Part shown: in pieces, positions 9,729-20,389 of the stretch | Position numbering within the stretch: the stretch's first letter is position 1 | Layout: the number at the start of each line of letters is the position of its first letter | Assembly: GCA_024663395.1 (NCBI GenBank) | Contig: JANFAH010000051.1 | Span: 124,001 to 188,000 of the forward strand | Reading direction: 5' to 3' | Origin: Pisolithus tinctorius | Taxonomy: Eukaryota; Basidiomycota; Agaricomycetes; Boletales; Pisolithaceae | DNA: 64,000 bases | The notes under the pieces: generated by a model | What the model was told of the DNA's origin: nothing | The model's input: only the letters and a program-made list of their open reading frames with translations | Databases searched by the model: none | Translations under genes and position numbers: made by a program

Positions 9729-11577
9729 TGTGGGTCAAAGTGTGGAAAGGTGGTGAAAACCAACCAGAACCAACACAAAAGACAAATAAGAGTGAGTGGT
9801 GGTTTGCCTCTGCAGAACCTGGAGTGCAGAAAACCTAAATGTGTGGGGGAAACTTTGATGGCAGGTGCTCCTGGCACAAGTCGTCAATGAGTTACACAAG
9901 AGCAGATGGTTGAATGATGACTGGATTGGGGACTGCTGAACAGAGTGAAGGTGTTCAGCCGAAAGGACTTGGGATGAAGGACTGTGATAAGATGTGCTCC
10001 TGGCACAAGTCAATGATGAGTTACGCAGCAGTGAATGGATGACTAAGCAAGAGTGCTGACTAAGTGTGGATAAGACTGCAGATGATGGATGGTGGTGGAT
10101 AGACTCTTCCGAATGAGCCTCAACTACCAATGATATGAATGATGACAGATAGACCCCTTCGTGGAGCCTCAACTGTCGACGACAAGATATGCACTGAACT
10201 GACTGCTGAGTGACTTCTTATTGCTGCTTGGTAGCTAAGTACATGGGGGTTTATATACTGTGGGGGGGAGCATAGCTTGTGACAAACAAGGCACAAACAC
10301 TTGGTAAGTAATGAGTAAGGACTGGGTAATCATGATGAGTAAGCGAGAAATGAAAAGTAAGCAAGCAAAGAAGATTGGTAAGTATTGGCAATGAATGAGT
10401 CAGGGATAGTCAAAATATCACAAAATGAGTCAAATAGAATCAGAAACTGAGTAAGCGCACTGATATCACATCAAGGGGTGGCGATGCAAGTTAGATCTCG
10501 GTGGAGACATCTCTAGATCCAAAGACAGCATGACAGATGGATGGTGTTTCCAGATAGGGAAGTATTAATTCCAGAATTGAAGGGCAAGAGTCAGGTGTCA
10601 AAGGGGGCTAGGGCATTGGGGGTCTGTGGGGCAATGAGAGCATATGCGATCGCGTCTCCCACCCTTCCATCCTCTCAGTGAAGTTAACAAAAACTTCATG
10701 AATGGGGCTCTGATGGAGGAGGAGGAGAAGGGGGGATGTCTTCTGCTGGATCTTGCAGTAAGAAGGCAAGATGCATGTCATACTTGTCATGAATGCAATC
10801 AGGGAGGCTGGAGGACAGTAGATTATACTGCAGCTGTTGCAATGCAGGAAGAATGACGGACGAGACTGGAATAAAGACGGTGCAGGGAGCAGGGAGGAAC
10901 AATCCATATGCTTCATCAACCAGGGAGACTGAAATGACCACATAAGACCTTTCTAACTGAGTGACAGACCTGAGGCAACCAAAGAATGTCCTTCTGGAAG
11001 TCATACTGACAAGGAGAGCATGCTGACCAAGCTACATGGGATGAGATGGGGCTGACAACAATGGGATGAACCAGGGGGCTTCAGGACAGACGCTGGTGGG
11101 AACACCTGGCAGATATACGTAGCCACTGTCTCTGGCAAATGAGACAAGCGAGACAACTGATGAAGAGGTGGCCATGATTGATGGACTTAGTGAAATGAGT
11201 GTCTGATGGATGGAGTGCTGTAGAAACATGCAGGGTGCGAGGATCCTCTCCAAATTTGGAAGGAAGAATCGTGGACTGAGCACTTTAAGCGAGTGTGCGA
11301 ACCGAATTGATATCTTTGGAAATGGTGGAGATACGACGAAAAACTGGAATGCCATACACAGGCGCTAAAAACCTTAACGTGCGCTTAACTCACTTCCTCT
11401 TTTCTCTTTAGCACTGATGACTCATTCTTGTGCGAAGGATGACTGTTAATGTCCAACAGTCTTTCTACGCATGAGGCCTTTAGTCTTCATCTGCATGCTT
11501 GGGCATTGTGCACAACTCATCGACAAGTTAGGCAGAGTCAGCTGTAACCATGTCCACAACACTTTTGGTGTGTGACA
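9729..11577 (-). mobile_element. Family D 1.85-kb LTR, copy D1, at a recombination junction
   Basis: Reads (minus strand) TGTCACACACC... to ...TGACCCACA and aligns end to end with three other copies (16460-18307, 30231-32688, 48915-50766). The flanks differ: CTGG on the left inside the B LTR, GTGC on the right inside A2 pol. Every other D copy here has a perfect 4-bp duplication, so D1 most likely marks ectopic recombination between two D LTRs. No D internal region is present. Confidence 0.8.
10696..11175 (-). pseudogene. D-LTR ORF, copy D1, one nonsense mutation
   Basis: Same 480-bp frame as the intact ORF at 49318-49797 and the same length. ATG at 11175-11173 (MATSSSVVSLVSFARDSGY). A TAG near 11034-11032 replaces a Gln codon (CAG to TAG); beyond it the same frame continues (QLGQHALLVSMTSRRT ... 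PPSPPPPSEPHS) to the normal stop. No indels. Function unknown; see the intact copy. Confidence 0.6.
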
Positions 11578-12320
11578 GTGCCCAAGTGTATTGTGGAGCG
11601 TGTACTCAAACCAGCATTGCCATGCCAGTCAAAGAATTATTTGCAGTAGCCCCACAGTTTGCAAGCAGTTCAGAGACATCACCATGGCAAAACGTGTCAC
11701 CACAAATGAGATTGAGGTAGTTCGTAGCAATGATGAGGAAGGAGTACAAGTGAATGAGCTGACTGGCCACGATCCTCAAAGAACCGCATGCAAATACAGA
11801 GACCATGTTATCTGTGGTGATGATGGCTCCATCGTAGCTCACCACACTCTGCCGCTCCGCTGCATCGAAGCCAAGGTCCCTGGGACTGGCGTCACCATCA
11901 ATTGCATACTAGATTCTGGTTTGGAAATCGTCACCATGCCCAGGTGTGTTTGGGAAAAGATTGGGCTTCCATTGCGCTGTGACCATCTCATGCCTATGAC
12001 GTCTGCTAACATGTCTAAAGACACTACTGTAGGCATACTAGAGAACCTGAAACTCGACTTCAGTGCCGGACCAGTCATGCTCCAGGTTCAAGTAATTGAA
12101 CATGCCAATTGCAACATGCTCCTCAGACATCCGTTCATTTGCCTTATGAGTGTGGTAACAAATGATTATCCCAACAGCGGACAGCAGATCACCCTCTGAG
12201 ACCCAAACAATGGCTGCAAGTACACTCTGCCCACGTGCCCATGGTGCAAGGGCTGTCCACGCTGCAAGTGCGGCAAGCACTGCCATAGTCACCAGAGTAT
12301 AGTTGAATGGGGTTTTTTGA
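11578..12320 (+). pseudogene. Protease region of A2
   Basis: Homologous to A1 60045-59302. A 1-nt deletion near 11656 shifts the start; from about 11680 the frame reads DITMAKRVTTNEIEVV..., includes the protease active site as ILDSGLE (A1 has VLDSGSE; the Ser-to-Leu change fits TCG to TTG) and stops at TGA 12197-12199. Beyond the stop a Cys-rich tail (CKGCPRCKCGKHCHSHQ) follows, and here protease and RT are in one frame through a run of six T at about 12311-12316, whereas A1 has five T. Confidence 0.75.
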
Positions 12321-13825
12321 ATATCAATGATCCACCAAACAGTTGGGGAGAGCCTACTAAGATGTCCTGTTTCCTGTTAGCTGCTGTTATCCATTCCTCA
12401 GTCCCACTGTCTCATCTCTAGCCTTCACCTTGACGAACTTCCCTTCACCCGTGGCACCCATACTGTGGAACATACCCACCAGAATACCCTCACCCACTTT
12501 CACTTTCCTCTCTTCCACTCAGACAAGACTAAACCCTCTGCTATAGCCACTTTCGACAGCATTATCAACTAGATCCCGTGGTTCACACTCTCATTTACAA
12601 GCCAGTTGCCAAGAAGGTTTGGACAGTACCTGCCCTGATGGCAGAGGAATACTGCATCGTGCGCAGCCTGCCTGATGACCTGCTCACTGATCTCCAACCA
12701 CTTCCAACCCATTCACCAGACTTCACTCTGGGGGTCTGCTTCACTGCTGAACAGGCCATGGAACTTGACCTTGATCCTGCAGATTGGCTTTGGCCAGAGG
12801 AACTTAAACTCGTAACTTGGCTCATTTCGGTCCATGAGTCTGCATTTGCCTGGGACATTACAGAGCATGGACACCTAGATGAATGCTATTTCCACCTGTA
12901 AAGATTCCTACAATTCCGCACATGCCTTGGGTCCAATGCAAGATCCCTATCCCGAATGCGATACATGCCCAAGTCATAGACATGATTAAAGACCGCATCA
13001 AGTCTGGCATGTATGAACCTTCTACAGCAGCTTACCGCTCTTGCTGGTTCTGCATAGTAAAGAAAGATGGAAAGTCTCTTTGCCTTGTGCATGAATTACA
13101 GCCCCTGAATGCAGTGACCATCTGCGATGTGTCCATCCTGCCCTTCGTAGAACATCTTGCAGAGTCCTTTGCTGGATACACGGTGTTTGTGATGATGGAC
13201 CTCTACTCTGGGTATAACCAGCATGCACTCCACATCAATTCCCACGACCTCACCACCTTCGGTACCCCCCTCAGACCACATCGGCTTACTACTCCTGCTG
13301 CAAGGTCATGCGAATGGGGTACAGGTATACCAGGGAGATACTGCATTTGTTCTCCAGGATGAGATCCCACATCATACCCTGCCCTTCATAGATGATGTCC
13401 CCATAAAATCCAAGACCACCTGCTATCAGCGTGCAGATGGGTCCTATGAGACTATCCTGGAGAATCCTGGGATTTGGAAATTTATCTGGAATCACTGTAT
13501 AGTCATTAACTGTATCCTTCAGTGTTTGCAGAACATCGGAGCCACTGTCTCGGTAAAGAAGTTCATGCTAGCCACTCTGTCTGCTGTGATCGTTGGTCAC
13601 AAGTGCACCTTTGAAGGTCGCATTCCTGAAGAAAGCAAAGTGCAGAAGATCCACAACTGGCCTGAGTGCCGCAACCTGACACAGGTCCGCAGTTTCCTCA
13701 GTGTCTGTGGAGTGCTATGCATCTTCATCAAAGACTTTGCCAAGATTGTGTGGCTGCTAGTCACACTCACATGGAAAGATGTGCCATTCACATGGGATGA
13801 ACCACAACGCACTGCCATGCAATGA
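12321..13825 (+). pseudogene. Reverse transcriptase of A2
   Basis: Covers an RT preceded by a linker conserved with A1 (DPTVHTLVYKPVAKKVW type). Recognisable blocks: VKKDGKSLCLVHELQPLN (about 13060-13110), VMMDLYSGYNQHALH, and the catalytic box as FIDDVPIKS (about 13387-13413); this F-I-D-D form replaces the Y-x-D-D usual in gypsy elements and is shared with A1. Frameshifts near 12890 and 13290 and a TGA at 13823-13825 break it. The same TGA occurs in A1. Confidence 0.8.
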
Positions 13826-14990
13826 CTCAAGGATGAAATTGTAAAGTCCCCCACACTCTGAAGCATTGACTACGAGTGCAGTCGTGAAGTAATTTTAGCA
13901 GTTGACACTTCAGTCATCACAGTTGGCTACATCCTCTACCAGCTCAGCAAAGATGGCAGATGGTACCCAAGTCACTTTGGATCCATCACTCTCAATGATG
14001 TAGAGTGCCACTACTCCCAGGCTAAGCTTGAGTTGTATGGTCTCTTCCGTGCATTGCACACAGTACACTGTAGGAAAAGTCCAAGTAGCTGTATAATACA
14101 AGCTAGATGGCTTAGATAACAACAATAAGAAATGAAGGGGATGAATTGTTCATCCCAAGGGATTCTGGACTGTCAGGACTAGAAGGTGAGACCCAGCGCT
14201 TTGTAGTGGTAGTGATTCATGACATGCATGGCATGGTCCACAGAGTAGTACTGGTGATGTGAGCAGTGCGAGTGGTATACATAGTTCATGCATGGTGGAA
14301 TGCAAGATGTGTGGTGTAGACAAAGTGCAAAGGAAACTCATGGTGACCTTCCAAGTGCCAAAGGTATCATTCTGTACCTAAGTACAGGGCTTTATAGTCC
14401 GGGCAAACCCAGAACCTAAGTAAGACAGGGTACAGTAAAGGAAAGCCGCATGACAGTGCGTACACAGAAGACAGGCCAAAACAGAGGCCGAGGGTATACT
14501 ACAAGCACTAAGGAATAGAGACCATGATAAGAGAAAGAGTCTGAGGGAAAGAGCGACTGGAGCACAGCAGCCATGGGTATAGCACTGCGTGAGAGGGAGT
14601 GAGGGCATGGGAAGGTAGCATGTGAACAATGGCAAACATGAGAGGGGAGCGGATGTAACAGTAGTCACAGAATGGTTAATAATGGGGGCTCACGCATCTA
14701 GGGAATGCGGATTCCTTACAACACATATACATCTTCAGTCTCTCTAACTTCACTGTGGAGGTAGATGTGAAGTATATTAAGGGCATGATAAATAACCCAG
14801 ATCTGCAGCCTAACGTGACGATCAATCGCTGGATTGCTGGTGTCCTCCTCTTCTCGTTCAAACTTGTCCATGTTCCTGCAGACAGCATGCCAGCCCTGAT
14901 GGCTTATCCTGCCATCCACAGTCAGAGCTCGACCCACCTGAGGATGATGGCCATGAGGATTGGCTGGACCATTTTTACTCTTTCTCTACA
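13826..14990 (+). pseudogene. RNase H of A2, split by a solo LTR
   Basis: First part (13826-14068): after the shared TGA comes LKDEIVKSPTL, a TGA (CGA in A1), then ILAVDTSVITVGYILYQ with the first catalytic Asp. The domain breaks at 14068 inside LFRALHTVH and resumes after the 652-bp solo LTR as NFTVEVDVKYIKGMINNPDLQP (about 14748-14813). The catalytic C-terminal part (ADSMPALMAYPA) has lost the PDGLSRR motif still seen in A1. Confidence 0.75.
14069..14720 (-). repeat. Solo LTR of family A inside A2
   Basis: Reads TGTAGGAAAAGTCC to GATTCCTTACA, colinear with the A1 LTRs (655 bp). Flanked by the perfect 4-bp duplication ACAC (14065-14068 and 14721-14724). No internal sequence remains, so LTR-LTR recombination removed it. 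Orientation is opposite to its host. A TATA box (minus strand CTATAAAGCC, near 14394-14385) lies in the LTR. Confidence 0.9.
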
Positions 14991-16459
14991 CAGGTTGTCA
15001 ATGACTGCCCACCTCCTATGTCACCTTACAGTCAAGGATCACCATTCCTTACTGCCACCTGCTTATCATCGGGTGAGCCTTCCACTGCCTGCATCCTTTT
15101 ATCTCGCATTCTCTGCAACTGCTGATGCTAATAACCCTTCTGATACCCCTGATGACCCTGCCATCCCACAGTCTGCGAAAGCTTGGGCATGCAAAGCGAG
15201 GATAGAAATGATCTGCACATTCCTCATGACCCATGAGTACCCACCTGACCTTATTGATACACAGTACTCATCTTTCTTCAATTCGGCTAGCCACTTCTTC
15301 CTCCTAGATGGCAACTTATGGCGCAGAGAACCACACGGATGGCACCAGCTGGTCATCGATGAATCCAAGCAGTATTGTCTCATCAAAGAAGCGCATGACG
15401 ACCTCAGACACAAGGGTGTCTTCACAGTCCACACATGTCTTCTCCTTTGCTTCTGGTGGCCTCTTCTTGTTGAGGATGTGAAGTGGTATGTCCACACTTG
15501 TCACAAATGCCAGATCCACCAGATGCAGAAGCTTCATATCCCCCCCACTGTACCCCATGATAGGGGGCCTGTTTCATAAAGCTCACATTGACATGATGCT
15601 AATGCCCAAAGCCAGTGGCTACTGCTACATAGTGCAGGCTGTTGCATGCTCACCTCATATCCTGAATGGCACATGTTGCACGTGGAAAATAGTACTGTGC
15701 TTGCATCCTTCATCTTTGAGGACATCCTATGCTGCTGGGTCTGCTCACCAAGATTGTCACTGACAATGGTCCCACATTCGTCCAAGCCTTAGATGCCCTA
15801 GCATGCAATATCATATCCATCACATCCATATCTCTCCTTACAACTCTCAGGCTAATGGCATTGTAGAGCGTCGCCACTATGATGTTTGCAAGGCTATCAT
15901 GAAGAGCTGCGAGAACGATGATCGCCACTGGCACACCATTGTGCACTCCATCTTCTGGCCGAGCAGGTCACCATTCTGAAATCCACAGGTTTATCCCCTT
16001 ACTTCATGGTACACGGTGTCGAACTGCTGTTCCAATTTGACCTTGCTGAAGCTACCTTCCTCTTACCCCTATCCCACGATGATGCAACACCGCTGACTAC
16101 CACAGAACTGATTGCTTGGCATGCGCGCCAGCTACAGAAGTGTCAGGATGACCTAGACCAGGTCTGTGGCAATGTCCTCTGTGCACGCTTTCAGTCTATC
16201 CAGCAGTTTGAAACTGCCTTTCAGCATTGCATTAAAGACCATAACTTCACTCCCAGCACTCTTGTGCTTGTCCACAACTCCCATGTCGAAAAAGAACTGA
16301 ACCAGAAGATGAAGCCACAGTACACTGGTCCCATGGTTGTCCTTCATCAGACCACTGGGGGTTCATACCTGCTGGCTGAGTTGGATGGCTCCATCTCCAA
16401 ACTCCACTTCACTGGATTCTGCTTACTTCCCTACCACCCATGGTCTCAAACCCATGCGA
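14991..16459 (+). pseudogene. Integrase of A2 (main part)
   Basis: Contains the zinc-binding region (HDDLRHKGVF...CHKCQIHQMQ, about 15395-15530), the core beginning HIDMMLMPKASGY (about 15588), a frameshifted middle with TDNGPTFVQALDAL (about 15761-15800) and NSQANGIVERRHYD (about 15845-15885), giving the D, D, E residues, and a C-terminal GPM/GG-type region (YTGPMVVLHQTTGGSYLLAEL). Breaks at 16459 in SQTHA, where D2 inserted; continues at 18308. Confidence 0.8.
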
Positions 16460-18307
16460 TGTGAGTCAAAGTGTGGACTGCTGGCATAAACCAAACAAAT
16501 CCAACCACCAAAGACAAATAATGTGCAAGTGGTGGTTTGGCTCCGCAGAACCTGGAGTGCAGAGAAACCTAAATGTGTGGGGGGGACTCCAAGTAGAGGG
16601 CTCCTGGCGCAAGTCATCGATGAGTTACACAGGAGAGGATGAATGAATGCTGATTGAGAGGGGATGCTGAACAGAGCAGGGGTGTTCAGCTGAAAGGACT
16701 TGGGAGTAATGGACTTCAATAGAACATGCTCCTTGCACAAGTCGATGACAAGTTATGCAGGAGTGGAAGAATGACTAAACAAGAGGTTGCTGACTAAGCA
16801 CTGATGATACTGCTGATGATGAATGAAGGTAGATAGTCCCTTGATGGAGCCTCAACTACCAAGGATGATGGATGGTGACAGATAGACTCTTCCAAATGAG
16901 CCTCAACTGTTGATGATGAGATATGCACTGAACTGGCTGCTGAGTGACTTCTGATTGCTTTTCTGGTAGCTAAGTACATGGGGGTTTATATACTGTGGGG
17001 GGAGCATAGCTTGTGACAAACAAGGCACAAACACTTTGGTAAGTAATGAGTAAGGACTGAGTAATCATGATGAGTAAGTGAGAAATGAAAAGTAAGCAAG
17101 CAAAGAAGATTGGCAAGTATTGGCAATGAACGAGTCAGGGATAGTCAAAATATCACAAAATGAGTCAAATAGAATCAGAAACTGAGTAAGCGCACTGATA
17201 TCACATCAAGGGGTGGCGATGCAAGTTAGATCTCGGTGGAGACATCTCTAGATCCAAAGACAGCATGACAGATGGATGGTGTTTCCAGATAGGGAAGTAT
17301 TAACTCCAGAATTGAAGGGCATGAGTCAGGTATCAAAGGGGGCTAGGGCATTGGGGGTCTGTGGGGCAATGAGAGCATATGAATCGTGTCTCCCACCCTT
17401 TCGTCCTCTCAGCGAAGTTAACAAAAACTTCATGGATGGGGTTCTGATGGAGGAGGAGAAGGGGGGATGTCTTCTGCTGGATCTTGCAGTAAGAAGGCAA
17501 GATGCATGTCATACTTGTCATGAATGTGATCAGGGAGGCTGGAGGACAGTAGATTATACTGCAGCTGTCACAATGTGGGAAGAATGATGGACAAGACTGG
17601 AATAAAGATGGTGCAGGGAGCAGGGAGGAACAATCCATATGCTTCATCGACTGGGGAGACTGAAATGACCACATAAGACCTTTCTAACTGAGTGACAGAC
17701 CTGAGGTGACCAAAGAATGTCCTTCTGGAAGTCATACTGACAAGGAGAACATGCTGACCAAGCTGCATGGGATGAGACGGGGCTGACAACGACGGGATGA
17801 ACCTGGGGGCTTCAGGATGGAAGCTGGGGGGAATGCCTGGCAGATATATGTAGCCACTGTCTCTGGCAATGAGACAAGCAAGATGATCGATGAAGAGGTG
17901 GCCATGATTGATGGACTTAGTGAAATGAGTGTCTGATGGATGGAGTGCTGTAGCAATGCACAGGGTGCGAGGATCCTCTCCAAAATTTGGAAGGAAGAAT
18001 TGTGGGGCTGAGCACTTTACGCGAGTGTGGGAATGGAGTCGATATCTTGGAAATGGTGGAGATATGACGAAAACCGGAATGCCATACATGGGCACTAACA
18101 ACCTTCAACATGCACTTAACTCGCTTCCTCTTTTCTCTTTAGCACTGATGACTCATTCTTGTGCGAAGGATGACTGTTAATGTCTGACAGTCTTTCTACG
18201 CATGAGGCCTTTAGTCTTCATCTGCATGCCTGGGCATTGTGTGCAACTCGTGATGAGTTAGGCAGAGTCAGCTGTAACCATGTCCACAACACCTTTGGTG
18301 TGTGACA
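16460..18307 (-). mobile_element. Family D solo LTR, copy D2
   Basis: 1,848 bp; reads on the minus strand TGTCACACACC ... CTCACA. Perfect 4-bp target duplication GCGA (16456-16459 and 18308-18311). Removing it restores the integrase frame (HATVTRITGLDDEEL). No internal D sequence, so it is a solo LTR or a non-autonomous unit with LTR-like TG...CA ends. Confidence 0.85.
17430..17905 (-). pseudogene. D-LTR ORF, copy D2, frameshift and nonsense
   Basis: Start ATG 17905-17903. A 1-nt deletion shortly after the start (TCATTGCC versus TCATTTGCC) shifts the frame, a TGA at 17570-17568 replaces CGA, and one Pro codon is lost from the Pro-rich tail. The intervening protein is otherwise clearly the same as in the other three copies. 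Confidence 0.55.
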
Positions 18308-18601
18308 GCGACTGTGACTCGCATCACTGGGTTAGATGATGAAGAACTAGACCACCTTCTTGAGGAGGCAGAGGATGACCCCACTGATGATGATGTTGAG
18401 GCTTTTTGCCTCAGACAGCTGACTATCCATCCTTTCCAGTATCCACAGTTTGTCCATTGCACCATTCCCCCATACCCTTGTTTCCCACAATACCCATACC
18501 TCCTTCTGCAGCTGTGCCCGCCTCCCTGTGGCTTCTTCTGTTACCCCTGTTCCTCCTCCCATACTGACTGGGGACAGTCAGCATTCTAGGTCCCCTGCAG
18601 G
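18308..18601 (+). pseudogene. Integrase C-terminus and pol tail of A2
   Basis: Continues the integrase after D2: TRITGLDDEELDHLLEEAEDDPTDD, an acidic tail shared with A1. Then about 170 bp matching A1 55560-55700 and the block GACTGGGGACAGTCAGC...TCCCCTGCAGG that directly abuts the 3' LTR at 18602. In A1 this block is duplicated around a 2.1-kb segment that A2 lacks. Confidence 0.7.
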
Positions 18602-18817
18602 TGTGAGGAATCTGCATTCCCTGGACACATAAGCCCCTATCATTAACCATTCCATGACTACCATTATGTCCCCTCCCCTCTCACATTCACCACTGTTGAT
18701 CATGTGCTACCTTCCCATGCCCTCACTCCCTCTCACGCAGTGCTATAACCTGTGGCCACTATGCTTTGGCCACTTCTCCTTCCTTCGAACCCTTTCTTTT
18801 AACACGGTCACTGTCCC
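18602..18817 (+). repeat. 3' LTR of A2, left part
   Basis: Starts TGTGAGGAATCTGC, matching the reverse complement of the A1 LTRs, and is cut at GTCCC by element C. The second half is at 25684-26132. Confidence 0.9.
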
Positions 18818-19270
18818 TGTTATGCTCGACTGAAGTCAAGACGTAGGGAGAGCTCAGACGCAGTCTAAGGTTTCTACTGAGCAACGGCTGCAGTAACCTC
18901 TGTAAACGACAGAGGATTTAAGACAATGCCGGTAAGAGAGGTCCTGGTTAGGGACTCTGAGGGGCGAAGTTCTGAGGAACGCTGCATATGATTGAGCAGC
19001 TCAAGTCTGGAGTTCCAAGACTTGAGCCGGCAGTCTAAATACTACAAGAAACGGACCATGAGGCATCCGCATGTAAACAAGGTAACAACGCCATTGGTTG
19101 AACAATGGCGACATACGTTCTACACATGTAACAAGCCAGTAACACTAGTGGTGGAGACAAAGAGCCATCGGATCAGAGAGAAGACGGCTCGAAAAGGAAA
19201 TCAAGTCCAACGGATCAACAACAAGGTAAATGTACAACGGAAAAGGAAAAGTTAGGGGCGAAACGTAACA
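18818..19270 (-). repeat. 3' LTR of element C
   Basis: Plus-strand TGTTATGCTCGAC ... AACGTAACA, 453 bp, same length as its partner. Flanked on the left by GTCCC. Confidence 0.92.
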
Positions 19271-19307
19271 TTACCCCCTTTCTAAGCGTTGAAGTCCCCG
19301 ACTTCAA

Positions 19308-20230
19308 CTATCCCCTGTAAGGTTCTCCGGTCATGTTACTGATGGCGGAGTCGTCAAAATCGAAATTGTTGTCATACAGATCGTCATCCTTGCTCCTGAC
19401 GAGGGTACGATCATCTACCACTCCAGGAGTGGCGATTCTTTCTTGTAAAGGCCTACAAGGGGCCAGAGAAGGACATTGGGCCTGAGTATGTCCAGGACGA
19501 GTGGTGCAGCAAAGAGGGCATTCGTAAAGTCCGCAATTAATATGAATATGGCCAAGATGGCAGCAAACATAACACATTTGGCGGTAGCGTGGGTCGGACG
19601 GAGTCAGGGGTCTGTCAGACTCTATCATGGTGTTTAGTACAGGGGGACAGTGGCAACTGTGCAAGGGTTTCGATGATGTTTAATGTGTAGTCGAGTTCAG
19701 CACGGGAGACGCCAAAGGTGGTCTCAGGGTCTACTTCAGACAGGGAGTCATGAGACTCGCAGGGTCGAGGGTTAGGGTCTGACAAGCAACAAGCAACAGG
19801 CACGGGGTCTGTCTGCTCTTCGGAGAGAGCGCGAGGAATGGGAGGATGATGACGGCGACGACGCTGGAGGGGAGGACAACACGGAGGAAACCGGGGGAGA
19901 GGTTGTAGTCGAGGGTCTTCGAGACCCAGGAGGGGGAGGTGCGATCAACGTTGGATACTGACGAACGTTATAGATGAGGTCTGCGCCTCCGAGAACATCA
20001 AAAAGTTTGAGAAGCAGGGGGACCTGCTGGAGGGCAACTTCACCCAGGATGGTACGGGCAGGGGACAGGAGAGGACTCTGAGTATTTACGTATCTGGAAA
20101 GTTCCTCAAGCCGAAGGGCTTGGATGGTGGCGTGATAGACGAGGTCGATGGGGGAGTTTTCGTCTAACTCATGGTAGACAGTACTGATAACGGTGGGATC
20201 AGCGATGAAGAGTCGATAAGAGGCGATCAT
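19308..20230 (-). pseudogene. Third ORF of element C: double zinc-knuckle protein
   Basis: Sense to pol, lying between the chromodomain and the 3' LTR. An N-terminal helical part (MIASYRLFIADPTVIST, 20230 downward), a Ser/Pro-rich linker, then a Cys-rich part: CYVCCHLGHIHINC (CX2CX4HX4C) followed by CPLCCTTRPGHTQAQC (CX2CX6HX4C) at about 19580-19485, and an acidic C-terminus DLYDNNFDFDDSAISNMTGEP ending in a stop at 19310-19308. Two frame changes (near 19790 and 19655) split it in this copy. The same protein tail is preserved at 28646-29198. Zinc knuckles of this type bind nucleic acid in Gag proteins; an accessory nucleocapsid-like role is a guess. Confidence 0.65.
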
Positions 20231-20389
20231 TGATTGCAGGCGGGCTGTCTTTGATGGCGAGCAAATGGGGTGTGGCGTCGAGAAGGTTCACGAGGGTAGG
20301 TATAACGATGAGGGGGGCATTTCGAGAGAGATGCTTCTGACAGTACGAGTGGAGCATCGAGTGGGTTGTTTCTGGAGGGGGAAGTCTTT

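Noticed and set aside
9581..9838. Plus-strand ORF spanning the B LTR and D1
   Set aside because: Crosses a known element junction; no domain.
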